Assembly: GCA_934447715.1 (NCBI GenBank)
Contig: CAKSER010000011.1
Coordinates: 1 to 42,115, forward strand
Source: an uncultured Eubacteriales bacterium
GTDB lineage: Bacteria > Bacillota > Clostridia > Oscillospirales > CAG-272
DNA length: 42,115 bases
Direction of reading: 5' to 3'
The notes under the pieces are model-generated. The model did no database searches. It was not told the DNA's origin and saw only the letters and a list, made by a program, of their open reading frames with translations. A program made the position numbers and the translations under genes. Below, piece by piece: positions 16,639 through 24,952 of the stretch (position 1 is the first letter of the stretch; the number at the start of each line of letters is the position of its first letter).

Positions 16639-17586
16639 TTGAGTATCAATGTATCATCTGTAAGCGGCACGACTGTCATGATGCTTTTTATCATCCTGAT
16701 CGGCTATGCTGCAAGAAAGCTTAAATTCATGGACGCGCAGTTCACAAAAAAACTGTCGGATGTCACCCTCTGTGTCTGCCAGCCGTTCATGATCATCTCT
16801 GCAATAATCAATATCGAATATTCCGGAAAAAAGCTTAAGGACGGGCTTATCGTCCTTCTTATCTGCGCCATCGTCCATGCACTGTCGGCGGTATTTGCGT
16901 TTCTTCTTACCTGCCGGATCAAAAAGGTGCCGACAAGACGGATCTGCGAATTTGCAATGATCTTCGGAAACTGCGGATTTTTCGGATTTCCGGTCTACAA
17001 GGCGGTTTTCGGCGACATCGGAACCTTCTACGGCTCCTTTTATGTCATCGGATTCAACATCATCGCCTGGTCATACGGCATTTTTATCATGATGAAGGGC
17101 AATCCGGATGCAAAGGTCAGTGCAAAGAGCATTTTTTTGAACTTCGGAACAGTCTCGTCGGTCATCGGAATTCTGCTATTTGTTCTTCAGATCCGCTTCC
17201 CGGAGCCGATTCTTTCTGCATTTGACCGTATCGGAGGGCTGTGCACACCGCTTTCGCTGATGATTGTAGGCAGTCTGCTTTCGACAATTCCTCTAAAGAA
17301 GCTGTTTACCGACATCGGTGTATATTTTGTTTCGGGAATCAAGCTGATTGTCATTCCGTTTATTGTTTCGCTGCTTTTACTTTTATTAAGGCCGCTCGGG
17401 ATATCGGATGACCTTATCATTTTCGGTTCTGTTGCCTCAGCGATGCCTGTTGCGTCGCTTACGGCGATGTTTGGAACGAAATACAATCTCGAGCCGGATT
17501 TTGCAGCCCACTGTGCCTGCTTTGCGACAGTTCTGTCGGCTGCAACGATACCGCTTGTATCGTGGTTTATCCTCGCAATACGCTAA
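16639..17586 (+). CDS. AEC-family (auxin efflux carrier-like) transporter
   Basis: This 315-residue inner-membrane protein has about ten helices in two inverted halves, the arrangement of AEC/BASS-type carriers. The half-repeats start at TTVMMLFIILIGYAARKL and, later, VSSVIGILLFVLQ. The short NCGFFGFPVYKAVFG segment and the second-half SASMPVA-type crossover (here GSVASAMPVASLTAMFG) are characteristic. Bacterial members move malate, malonate, lactate or amino-acid-like anions; the substrate cannot be read here. The start is a TTG at 16639, with AGGAAG 10-15 bases upstream, in a spot where the previous gene ends. The first ATG (16678) would remove part of helix 1. The stop codon abuts repeat array 1 with no spacer. 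Confidence 0.87.
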   Translation: MSINVSSVSGTTVMMLFIILIGYAARKLKFMDAQFTKKLSDVTLCVCQPFMIISAIINIEYSGKKLKDGLIVLLICAIVHALSAVFAFLLTCRIKKVPTRRICEFAMIFGNCGFFGFPVYKAVFGDIGTFYGSFYVIGFNIIAWSYGIFIMMKGNPDAKVSAKSIFLNFGTVSSVIGILLFVLQIRFPEPILSAFDRIGGLCTPLSLMIVGSLLSTIPLKKLFTDIGVYFVSGIKLIVIPFIVSLLLLLLRPLGISDDLIIFGSVASAMPVASLTAMFGTKYNLEPDFAAHCACFATVLSAATIPLVSWFILAIR

Positions 17587-17938
17587 CCCCAAGTATAAAG
17601 TTCTTTTGGTTCTTTTCTCCGAAAGAAAAGAACAGGGGCTTTCGAAGAAAGCCAAAAAAACTCCAAACAACCTTTCGAGCGCATTCAAAGAATGCGCAAT
17701 GAAAGGCGTACAGCATAAAACCCCAGCCGAAAGGTAAAGTTCTTTTGCTTCTTTTCTCCGAAAGAAAAGAAGGCGAAAGAAAGGAAGAAAGGGCTTTCAA
17801 GGAAAGCCCCAAAAAAGCCAAACAACCTTTCGAGTGTATTCGAAGAATACGCAATGAAAGGCGCACTAAGCGAAATTCCAACCAAAAGGTAAAGTTCTTT
17901 CGCTTCCTTTCTCCGAAAGAAAGGAAGGAAAATCCCAA
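17587..17938 (+). repeat. Hairpin-repeat array 1 (forward orientation)
   Basis: The array begins at the base after the AEC stop codon and holds three core units. Module A is an inverted repeat with loop CCGAA (first copy 17609-17633). Module B is GGCTTTC/GAAAGCC. Module C is a nested hairpin CCTTTC-GAGCGCATTC-AAA-GAATGCGC-AATGAAAGG. The first unit is preceded by CCCCAAGTATAAAGTTC; later units by CCAxCCxAAAGGTAAAGTTC. The three module A stems read GTTCTTTTCT, CTTCTTTTCT and CTTCCTTTCT, and each partner strand has changed to match. The third unit is cut after module A. Open frames across the array are hydrophobic or basic by-products of the repeats. Confidence 0.9.
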
Positions 17939-17946
17939 AACGTCAA

Positions 17947-17972
17947 AAACGCGCACCGGCAGGTGCGCGTTT
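17947..17972 (-). terminator. Intrinsic terminator of yitT
   Basis: An 11-bp perfect stem AAACGCGCACC / GGTGCGCGTTT (17947-17957, 17962-17972) has a four-base loop. On the minus strand the stem runs into GTTTTTG, giving a T tract 26 bases downstream of the yitT stop. Confidence 0.85.
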
Positions 17973-17997
17973 ACTATTAATTCAGGGCAACTTCGAT

Positions 17998-18864
17998 CTA
18001 CACCGTCTCCCTGAACCCCTTTCCGATTATATCGCTTGTATTATTGATAATTACAAACGCTCCCGGGTCGGCTTCCTTTATATAGTCTCGTAAAAGCCTT
18101 GCCTGCGGTCTGCGCAGAACGGTCATGATTATCGTCTTGTCGTCGTTTGAGAACACGCCCTCGCAGTGCTTTGCAAGCGTCGCTCCCTTATGCAGCACGT
18201 TCTTGATATATCCGCTTATCGGATCCGGGTTTTCGGTGATGATCGTAAAATATTTTGAGGTGTTCATTCCCTCGATTACGATATTTACAAGCAGGCACTT
18301 ACTTACAAGTCCGAGCACGCAGTAAAGCCATGTTGCAACATCGAATACGAACACCGATGCAAGCACGATCAGCATATCGGCGATCAGCAGCGCAAACGAT
18401 ATGTTTCCCACCTTGGCATACTTCTTTATCAGCGCCGCCACGACATCGGTTCCTCCGGTGCTCGCTCCGTTATTGAACAGAATTGCGCTTCCGAACGCAG
18501 GCAGAAATATTGCAAAAATCAGCTCGAGCAGCTTATCCCCGGTAAACGGCGCGCTCATCGGACAGATATATTCCATCCCGTAGGTAAACGCCGACAAAAG
18601 CAGGCTGCTGTAAACCGTTTTGATGCAGAAATCCCTGCCGATGAAAATAAATCCGACAACAAGCAGCGCCACGTTGATTATCAGCATAGTAAGTCCCGGT
18701 GTGAGCTTATCAAACAGCGCGGCAAGCAGAATCGAAATTCCGCTGACGCCTCCGGTCGAAAAGTTATTCGGAAATTTAAAAAAGTACACTCCCATCCCCA
18801 CAAGCAGCGTTCCCACCGTCACGGTAAGGTACTCCTTCAACGTCTTTTTTACTTTATCCTTCAT
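17998..18864 (-). CDS. YitT family membrane protein with C-terminal DUF2179 domain
   Basis: This 288-residue protein has five to six membrane helices with the YitT signature (LLVGMGVYFFKFPNNFSTGGVSGIS and NNGASTGGTDVVAALIKKY). A cytosolic domain of about 80 residues follows (TIITENPDPISGYIKNVLHKGATLAKHCEGVFS), which matches DUF2179. The molecular function of the family is not established. The start is ATG 18864 after a GGAGGGAAG site. It has its own promoter (18899-18927) and terminator. It sits between two repeat arrays in opposite orientations. Confidence 0.9.
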   Translation of the reverse strand: MKDKVKKTLKEYLTVTVGTLLVGMGVYFFKFPNNFSTGGVSGISILLAALFDKLTPGLTMLIINVALLVVGFIFIGRDFCIKTVYSSLLLSAFTYGMEYICPMSAPFTGDKLLELIFAIFLPAFGSAILFNNGASTGGTDVVAALIKKYAKVGNISFALLIADMLIVLASVFVFDVATWLYCVLGLVSKCLLVNIVIEGMNTSKYFTIITENPDPISGYIKNVLHKGATLAKHCEGVFSNDDKTIIMTVLRRPQARLLRDYIKEADPGAFVIINNTSDIIGKGFRETV

Positions 18865-18898
18865 CTCTTCCCTCCGGCATCAGGCATTTATCAGCGTA

Positions 18899-18927
18899 AT
18901 TATAATACAAAATCCTCTCCTTGTCCA
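18899..18927 (-). promoter_or_regulatory. Promoter of yitT
   Basis: On the minus strand, TGGACA (18927-18922), a 17-base spacer and a perfect TATAAT (18904-18899). The -35 element stops about two bases before repeat array 2. Confidence 0.78.
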
Positions 18928-18928
18928 C

Positions 18929-19227
18929 CCCCTTCTTTTCTTTCGTCTTCTTTTCTTTCGGAGAAAAGAAGCAAAAGAACTTTACCTTTTTGGCTTGGGT
19001 TTTGTGCTGTGCGCCTTTCATTGCGCTCTTCTTTTCTTTCGTCTTCTTTTCTTTCGCAGAAAAGAAGCAAAAGAACTTTACCTTTCGGTTTGGGGTTTGT
19101 ACTGTGCGCCTTTCATTGCGTATTCTTCGAATACGCTCGAAAGGTTGTTTGGGTTTTTTGGGGCTTTCTTTGAAAGCCCTTTGTTCTTTTCTTTCGGAGA
19201 AAAGAACCAAAAGAACTTTATACTGGG
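18929..19227 (-). repeat. Hairpin-repeat array 2 (reverse orientation)
   Basis: This carries the same modules as array 1 on the minus strand, with three core hairpins. It ends, as array 1 begins, with the boundary element (here GAACCAAAAGAACTTTATAC, 19204-19223). One unit is complete, with module C in the GCGTATTC/GAATACGC form. Another is cut inside module C and runs into a fresh module A. The array exactly fills the space between the -35 boxes of the divergent yitT and glycyl-radical-enzyme promoters. Confidence 0.9.
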
Positions 19228-19255
19228 ATTTTATTTTAAAAATCCGCAATTAACC

Positions 19256-19284
19256 TTGACAGCGGAAATTAAGATATATATAAT
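19256..19284 (+). promoter_or_regulatory. Consensus SigA promoter of the glycyl radical enzyme
   Basis: TTGACA (19256-19261), 17-base spacer and TATAAT (19279-19284) match the consensus perfectly in both hexamers. The leader to ATG 19321 is about 30 bases, with a GAGGTG ribosome site. Such strength suggests high expression or control by a repressor not visible here. Confidence 0.88.
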
Positions 19285-19320
19285 CAATCTTAGCTTAAAC
19301 AAGCATATCAGAGGTGCAGT

Positions 19321-21468
19321 ATGAGTACAGATATCCTTTTTTACTCTGCCTGTAAAAACGGCCGCCCGATTCGGCTGTCCGAAAAGACAAGGCATCTTGC
19401 ATACGAGGCATTAAACGGCAAATACGGCGACGAGGCAATGAAAAATTATTGCCTTTTTAAAGAGTACCCCGGCTTTAACAGCCTTCATCACTGCGAAAAG
19501 GAATCGGTTTATATAAGAGAAATCGCAAAAAACGCCCCGATCCGTATTATCGAAGATGAGCGGCTCTGCGGATCGGCAACACTCGGCGCGGCTCTTTGCG
19601 GTCGGATTCCGTGTCTTGCCGGTAAAGACAAAAACGCCGAAATATACGGCGCAAATCATCTGACCGTCAACTTTTTGAGGGCGGTCGACGAGGGTCTTGA
19701 CAGCTATGAAGAAAGAATTGATGAAAAGCTGAAGGATCCGACCTTAAGCGAAAGCAAAATGCGCACGGTCTGCGCGTTCAAATCGATCATGCTCTCCCTT
19801 CGCATCTGGCACAGCCGCTACCTTGAGGCAGCAAAGCTATCAAAGCCCGAGGTATATGCTTCTCTTACCCGTGTTCCGTTCAAAAAGCCGGAAACCTTCT
19901 TCGACGCAGTCCAGTCGCTCTGGTTCATCTTCGCATTCCTTCGCCTATGCGGAAACTGGCCCGGAATCGGAAGAATCGATCAGCTTCTCGGCAAATACTA
20001 CGAAGCGGACATAAAAAGCGGAAGGCTGACAAGAGATGAGGCAAGGGAAATTCTTGCGCACCTGTTCATCAAGGGCTGCGAATGGATCAGATCGGAAACC
20101 CCACGGCTCACCGGCGATGCGCAGTTCTATCAGAATCTTGTTCTCGGCGGTGTCGACGAAAACGGAAACGAGCTTACAAACGAGGTCACCTATCTGATTC
20201 TCGAAATTGTCGAGGAGCTTCCGATCGGCGATTTCCCGATAACCGTCCGTCTGAACAAAAACTCGCCCGACAGGCTTCTTACAAAGGTCGCCGAGGTACA
20301 GCGCCACGGCGGCGGCATAGTTGCGGTTTACAATGAGGATCTGATTATCGAATCTCTCTTAGACGAGGGCTACAGTCTTCCCGAGGCGAGAAGCTTTGCA
20401 AACGACGGCTGTTGGGAGGTACAGGTTCCCGGAAAAACCAGCTTCCAGTACTACCCGTTTGATGCACTGGACATCCTTCTTTCCAAAACGCTGAAGCTGA
20501 ACGAAAGCAAGCCTGCCCATTTTGACGATTTTAATTCTCTTTACTTAGCATTTCACTCGGATCTGAAAGCGGAATTGAAAAAAATCTTCAACCGATACAG
20601 ATCATGGCTGTTTGCCGAGCCGGAAAACGAGAACAATCCGGTTTTCAGCGACAAAATATTTACAAGCTCCTGCGTTTCGATCTTCGAGGACGACTGCATC
20701 GACCGCGCTCTTGACTACAACGAGGGCGGCACGGTATATACCGTCCGCTCCCCTCACATAGGCGGCGCTCCGGATGTCGGAAACAGCCTTTTTGCAATCG
20801 ACCGCCTCTGCTTTACCGACCGCATTATCACATTCGACGCCCTGATGCAGGCTCTTAAGGACAACTGGAAGGGGCATGACGATCTTCTTCTTTACGTCAA
20901 AAACAAGCTCACCTATTACGGAAACGATGACGACCTTTCCGACTCCTACACCGTCCGCGTTCTTGACGATTTTGCGGAAATTGTCCACAGTCTGAGCGAC
21001 AAGCGGTTCATCTTTATTCCCGGCGTCAGCACCTTCGGAAGGCAGGTTGACTGGAAGGACAAAAGGTCTGCCTCCCCCGAGGGCTCAAAAAGAGGCGACA
21101 TTCTTTCGTCAAACGCCTCTCCGACCCCGGGAACGAACCTTTCCGGCGCAACCGCGGTTATCAAATCCTACTGCAAGGCAAATTTAAAAAGGCAGACAAA
21201 CGGCGCAGCGCTTGATATCAAGCTTTTCCCGACGACGGTGGAAGGCAGCGACGGGCTTGAGGGAATGAAAAGCCTGCTTATCGGATTTTTAAATCTCGGC
21301 GGCTATTTCATGCAGACCGATGTTGTTGATGTAAACATTCTTCGTCTGGCACAGAAAAATCCGGAGGATTTCAAGACCCTCTCTGTCCGCGTCTCCGGCT
21401 GGAATGCCAGATTCATTACCCTAAGCGACGACTGGCAGCGCATGATCATCTCTTCCTTCCTCTCCTAA
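19321..21468 (+). CDS. Glycyl radical enzyme, pyruvate formate-lyase family, eliminase type
   Basis: This 715-residue enzyme is of the PFL-like superfamily, which acts by radical chemistry under strict anaerobiosis. The thiyl-radical cysteine is C364 in NDGCWEVQVPGKTSF, followed two residues later by E366. That G-C-x-E pattern is found in dehydratases and lyases such as glycerol dehydratase and choline TMA-lyase; PFL itself has paired cysteines. The glycyl-radical site is G693 in SVRVSGWNARFITLSDDWQ, 22 residues from the end. The protein is somewhat shorter than the roughly 760-850 residues of most characterised members. No radical SAM activase lies beside it, although most such genes have one. 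The substrate is unknown. It is bounded by repeat arrays on both sides. Confidence 0.9.
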   Translation: MSTDILFYSACKNGRPIRLSEKTRHLAYEALNGKYGDEAMKNYCLFKEYPGFNSLHHCEKESVYIREIAKNAPIRIIEDERLCGSATLGAALCGRIPCLAGKDKNAEIYGANHLTVNFLRAVDEGLDSYEERIDEKLKDPTLSESKMRTVCAFKSIMLSLRIWHSRYLEAAKLSKPEVYASLTRVPFKKPETFFDAVQSLWFIFAFLRLCGNWPGIGRIDQLLGKYYEADIKSGRLTRDEAREILAHLFIKGCEWIRSETPRLTGDAQFYQNLVLGGVDENGNELTNEVTYLILEIVEELPIGDFPITVRLNKNSPDRLLTKVAEVQRHGGGIVAVYNEDLIIESLLDEGYSLPEARSFANDGCWEVQVPGKTSFQYYPFDALDILLSKTLKLNESKPAHFDDFNSLYLAFHSDLKAELKKIFNRYRSWLFAEPENENNPVFSDKIFTSSCVSIFEDDCIDRALDYNEGGTVYTVRSPHIGGAPDVGNSLFAIDRLCFTDRIITFDALMQALKDNWKGHDDLLLYVKNKLTYYGNDDDLSDSYTVRVLDDFAEIVHSLSDKRFIFIPGVSTFGRQVDWKDKRSASPEGSKRGDILSSNASPTPGTNLSGATAVIKSYCKANLKRQTNGAALDIKLFPTTVEGSDGLEGMKSLLIGFLNLGGYFMQTDVVDVNILRLAQKNPEDFKTLSVRVSGWNARFITLSDDWQRMIISSFLS

Positions 21469-21906
21469 CCCCCTTCCTTTCTTTCGCCTTCTTTTCTTTC
21501 GCAGAAAAGAAGCAAAAGAACTTTACCTTTCGGTTGGGATTTCGCTTAGTGCGCCTTTCATTGCGCCCTTCTTTTCTTTCGGAGAAAAGAAGCAAAAGAA
21601 CTTTACCTTTTGGCTGGGGGTTTGTGTTGTGCGCCTTTCATTGCGTATTCTTCGAATACGCTCGAAAGGTTGTTTGGGTTTTTTGGGGCTTTCTTTGAAA
21701 GCCCTTTCTTCCTTTCTTTCGCCTTCTTTTCTTTCGGAGAAAAGAACCAAAAGAACTTTACCTTTCGGCTGGGGTTTTATGCTGTACGCCTTTCATTGCG
21801 CATTCTTTGAATGCGCTCGAAAGGTTGTTTGGAGTTTTTTTGGCTTTCTTCGAAAGCCTCTGTTCTTTTCTTTCGGAGAAAAGAACCAAAAGAACTTTAT
21901 ACTGGG
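21469..21906 (-). repeat. Hairpin-repeat array 3 (reverse orientation)
   Basis: This is the longest array seen, with four core hairpins. It starts immediately after the glycyl-radical-enzyme stop codon and ends with the boundary element near 21883-21906. It contains both forms of module C, GCGTATTC/GAATACGC and GCGCATTC/GAATGCGC, one after the other, plus one unit cut inside module C. It has the same orientation as array 2, so the two are direct repeats around the enzyme gene. Confidence 0.9.
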
Positions 21907-21923
21907 GTTGGGTATTTTTTTAT

Positions 21924-21956
21924 AAAAAAAGGACTTGATTATCAAGTCCTTTTTTT
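21924..21956. terminator. Bidirectional terminator between glycyl radical enzyme and spoIIE
   Basis: GGACTTGA / TCAAGTCC (21931-21938 and 21942-21949) has a three-base loop and is flanked by seven A residues on the left and seven T residues on the right, so it can act on both converging transcripts. It almost touches the spoIIE stop codon. Confidence 0.88.
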
Positions 21957-21958
21957 GT

Positions 21959-24655
21959 TTATTGTTTGTCGTTCGGCTTTTTTACCCTGACCACCGAAAC
22001 CGAAATATCGTCCTTTCTTCCGCTCCTCTTTACCGCAGCATCAAGAATAAGCTCTGCCAGCTTTTTAAGATCACTTGGAAGCTCATCCGAAACAAGCAGC
22101 TCTGCAAGCCAGATGCTGTCCTCAAACCCCTGCGCCGCTCCGTCGCTGATCATTACGACGATATCTCCGTCCTCCATCAAAAAATTTATCTCCTCTGCGT
22201 TGATCTCTCTTGTTATCCCGATCGGCAAGCTGCTCGACGCGATCCGAAACAGCTTTCCGCCTCGCAGAATATAGGAAGGCGCAGCACCGCTTTTGACAAA
22301 TCCGGCATTGCCGTTAAAAAGATCAATTTCGAGCAGATCGACCGTCGAAAAGCATTCGAGATTCTTATTTCTTATAAAGTTATTGAGCATCTGCAGCACG
22401 ACCGACTTTCTGTTCCCGGCGCCGAGCATCTTTGCAAGAAAGATTCCGGTGATCCGCGATGTCAGTGCCGCCTCCGCGCCGCTTCCCATGCCGTCGCAGA
22501 TCAGCGAATAGAAATAGCCCTCTCGCGACTCAAAGGATGCCGAGCTGTCTCCGCTGATCCTCTCTCCCTTTTTACAGGTCGAGGCTCTTTCGCAGTCGGC
22601 TTCAAAGAGCTTTTTCGTCTGCATCGACACGGTGACCGTCCCGAGCTCGGAATCGACATTAAACTGCGGCTCGCAAAGCTCAAGGTCAAGCGCTTTACTC
22701 ATTTTATTTTTCAGCTCGGACGAGGAAACGCGGATAGCCGACGAATCGATTCCTCCGCAGATTATCTGCTTTTTCCGGCTTCCGAACACAATCAGATTGC
22801 CGACGCGGAAATTCATATCCTTTGCGGCTGCCCGTGCCGCGCGGCTCAGCTTCTCATCAACCTCGAATTCCGCATTACTTTCGGCGCTTGCGTCCTTAAG
22901 CAGCCTTGCCATATCCTCATAGTCAAGCGCGAACACCTCTGTCCGGTTCTGCCTTGCGGAATTTTCGAGCATTCTTGCATATTCCGAGTTGATTTCGGAA
23001 ATTATCCTGAGGCTGTGCGGACAGCGCGAGCGAAAATATTCCGGAATCGATTTAACCTCGGCTTCTCCGCTTTCGGCGATCCGTCTTGCAAGCTTAGTTA
23101 TCGCATCCGAGCTTGAAACATGCTCCTTATCCCAGCAGAGCGAGTTCAATGCGCAGTCAGAGCAATGCACCTTATATTTTTTCTCGCAAAGCAGTCTGAC
23201 ATCAAATATGCCGGGGCGGCGGAGCCTGTCCGACAGGGTATAGAACACCTCCGAAAGGCTCGAAAGCGAATCGGAGATTGCATTGAGCTTTTCCTGCTCC
23301 GCCCTTATCCGCTTTTCCCCGATTGCCGCCTCTCCGAACGCCCGTCCTTTTGCCTCCTCTGTAAGAGGGGAAACCCTTTCGAGATTCAGAAGGTTCGGAA
23401 TGAGCCTGTACTGTGCAAGCGGAGCGAATATTCCGCAGCCGAGCAGCACTCCGGGCGCAAACGAGGTAAACGCGCCGATTCCGGAGGCAAACGCTCCGTA
23501 GACGACCGCGAAAGCCGCGCCGCTGACCGATGCAAATACCGCTCCTCTTGAAAACAGAATTCCGCCGATAAGTCCGCAAAGCGCAATTCCGGGCGCATAG
23601 ACCGATGAATATGCAAGGCCGCACAAAAGCCCTGCGACAGCTCCGCGGAATGCCCCTCCGCTTTTTGAAATATAAAGGGTTATCACCGTAACCGCGGCGG
23701 CGCAGACCGAGATTCCCATCAGCCTTACGTCAAGGAGCGCGCGGCAGACAGTAAACAGAAAAAGCACGACTGCTGCCTCATAGTGAAGCGTAAATCTGTT
23801 CTTTTTGTCGGTAATTCCGGAAAAGAGCCAGGTTCCAAACGGGATTGAGACGGTGAAGATCAGCGCATCAAGCAGAGAGCTTAATGTAAACGCCTCCCCG
23901 ATCGTGTTGATCGCACCCGATAAAAATCCGGCAAGCGCGCCGGAAAATACCCGGAGCCCAAGCGCCTCGGAAAACACCCTCTGCCCCAGATATCTGCTGA
24001 TAAGAAGCCGCATGACAAGCGCAACCGATGCGGTGGCAATGCAGAGCACCGGAGCCGGAGCAAAAAAGGATGCAATTACCGCGCCGCTGTAGGCAAACGG
24101 AACAAGCGTATCAAGCGAGCACATGAACGCAACCCCGATGGGCCTTGTATTGCCGAGCTCTGCAAGCGAGAAGACAAAGGTTAAAAGCAGGATGCCGATC
24201 CCGAAAGCAAGCCTTTTTGTCTGAGCCCTTTTTTCCTCCGGAGAGGAAAGGAGCGCGTCCTTAATGCTGCTTCCCTTGTCTGTACCGTTGTCTGCGCCGC
24301 GAGCATCACCGCCCGCAAAGCCGAGCTTCCGGATGCCTTCAAGAAAGCGCTGTATACCGCTCATTCTGCCGCCGGGAGCAGAATTTACGGAGTCAGCTCC
24401 GCCGACAGATTTATCGGGTGCACTATCACCCATATAGTTGGCTCCGACCCGGCCGGCGACGGCAGATTGATCGGCAGCGCTCCCAACACCATAGTCGGAT
24501 CCGGCACGACCGCCAGATCGACTGGATGCACTATCGCCCATATAGTCGGCACCGACCCGGTCGGCGACTCCGGCTCGGCCGGTGGGCTTAAAATATCTGC
24601 CGAGATAGGCTGCCAGCTTGCTTTCGAAAACATCCTTTATCTTTTTTCTGTCCAT
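21959..24655 (-). CDS. spoIIE: Stage II sporulation protein E (membrane PP2C-type serine phosphatase)
   Basis: SpoIIE dephosphorylates the anti-anti-sigma factor SpoIIAA to release Sigma F in the forespore. The 898-residue protein has a hydrophilic N-terminus, a large block of about ten membrane helices (near residues 120-400), a central FtsZ-interaction/oligomerisation region, and a C-terminal PP2C phosphatase. Metal-binding motifs are SLICDGMGSGAEA and VMISDGAAQGFED. I chose ATG 24655, preceded by GGGGAAGAGGA. An upstream TTG (24709) would add 18 residues but lies within the probable promoter spacer. Residues about 25-100 contain a repeat (GRVGANYMGDSA and variants) not known from the family. 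This gene shows that the organism belongs to a sporulating lineage. Confidence 0.94.
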   Translation of the reverse strand: MDRKKIKDVFESKLAAYLGRYFKPTGRAGVADRVGADYMGDSASSRSGGRAGSDYGVGSAADQSAVAGRVGANYMGDSAPDKSVGGADSVNSAPGGRMSGIQRFLEGIRKLGFAGGDARGADNGTDKGSSIKDALLSSPEEKRAQTKRLAFGIGILLLTFVFSLAELGNTRPIGVAFMCSLDTLVPFAYSGAVIASFFAPAPVLCIATASVALVMRLLISRYLGQRVFSEALGLRVFSGALAGFLSGAINTIGEAFTLSSLLDALIFTVSIPFGTWLFSGITDKKNRFTLHYEAAVVLFLFTVCRALLDVRLMGISVCAAAVTVITLYISKSGGAFRGAVAGLLCGLAYSSVYAPGIALCGLIGGILFSRGAVFASVSGAAFAVVYGAFASGIGAFTSFAPGVLLGCGIFAPLAQYRLIPNLLNLERVSPLTEEAKGRAFGEAAIGEKRIRAEQEKLNAISDSLSSLSEVFYTLSDRLRRPGIFDVRLLCEKKYKVHCSDCALNSLCWDKEHVSSSDAITKLARRIAESGEAEVKSIPEYFRSRCPHSLRIISEINSEYARMLENSARQNRTEVFALDYEDMARLLKDASAESNAEFEVDEKLSRAARAAAKDMNFRVGNLIVFGSRKKQIICGGIDSSAIRVSSSELKNKMSKALDLELCEPQFNVDSELGTVTVSMQTKKLFEADCERASTCKKGERISGDSSASFESREGYFYSLICDGMGSGAEAALTSRITGIFLAKMLGAGNRKSVVLQMLNNFIRNKNLECFSTVDLLEIDLFNGNAGFVKSGAAPSYILRGGKLFRIASSSLPIGITREINAEEINFLMEDGDIVVMISDGAAQGFEDSIWLAELLVSDELPSDLKKLAELILDAAVKRSGRKDDISVSVVRVKKPNDKQ
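24418..24575 (-). repeat. Imperfect tandem duplication in the spoIIE N-terminal coding region
   Basis: Two segments, starting near 24421 and 24529, share an ACTATCxCCCATATAGT core followed by closely similar GACCCGG-CGGCGAC sequence. Each encodes a Gly/Ala/Asp/Ser-rich unit ending in YMGDSA on the minus strand. The spacing is about 110 bases. Confidence 0.7.
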
Positions 24656-24690
24656 TTCCTCTTCCCCTCGAATGCATTTTTGATAATCCG

Positions 24691-24732
24691 ATTCTACCAC
24701 TTTATTCAAAAGAGGTCTGTCGATATGACAGA
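24691..24732 (-). promoter_or_regulatory. Probable spoIIE promoter with Spo0A-like box
   Basis: On the minus strand a TAGAAT -10 (24696-24691) has no good -35. At the expected -35 position lies a site that reads TGTCGAT on the plus strand (24718-24724), one base from the Spo0A box TGTCGAA. It sits within the inverted repeat TCTGTC-GATAT-GACAGA (24716-24732). In Bacillus, spoIIE uses a SigA promoter activated by Spo0A, so the arrangement is expected. Confidence 0.42.
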
Positions 24733-24952
24733 CGGGAAAAATGAGACATTCTTGTCATGCTTGACGGGTGTTTTCGGCTTTTATTATTTCCCTGCCGTTT
24801 TCTTTCCTTTACAATCGGGAATTGATGTGTTTTTTCCTTTCGTGGAGGAAGATTTTTTGCCATTCTTCAGCCTTGACCGCGGCTTTTTGCATGTTAATAA
24901 TCCCTTAAAAACTAATTAACAAATCACTGTAGAAGTTAAAAAATATATCGGC

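Noticed and set aside
17587..19227. Arrays as CRISPR
   Set aside because: Units are near-identical over their whole length with no unique spacers, and no cas genes are present.
18620..19324. Long open frame across repeat array 2, and similar frames in arrays 1, 3 and 4
   Set aside because: The frames arise from repeated T/A-rich hairpins, appear on both strands, recur with the same Phe/Lys-rich text and have no ribosome site. One also runs antisense through yitT.
17587..21906. Arrays as insertion sequences
   Set aside because: No transposase frame, no terminal inverted repeats of a conventional element and no clear target duplications.
24656..24709. Longer SpoIIE N-terminus from TTG 24709
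   Set aside because: The TTG lies inside the likely promoter spacer; ATG 24655 has a ribosome site.
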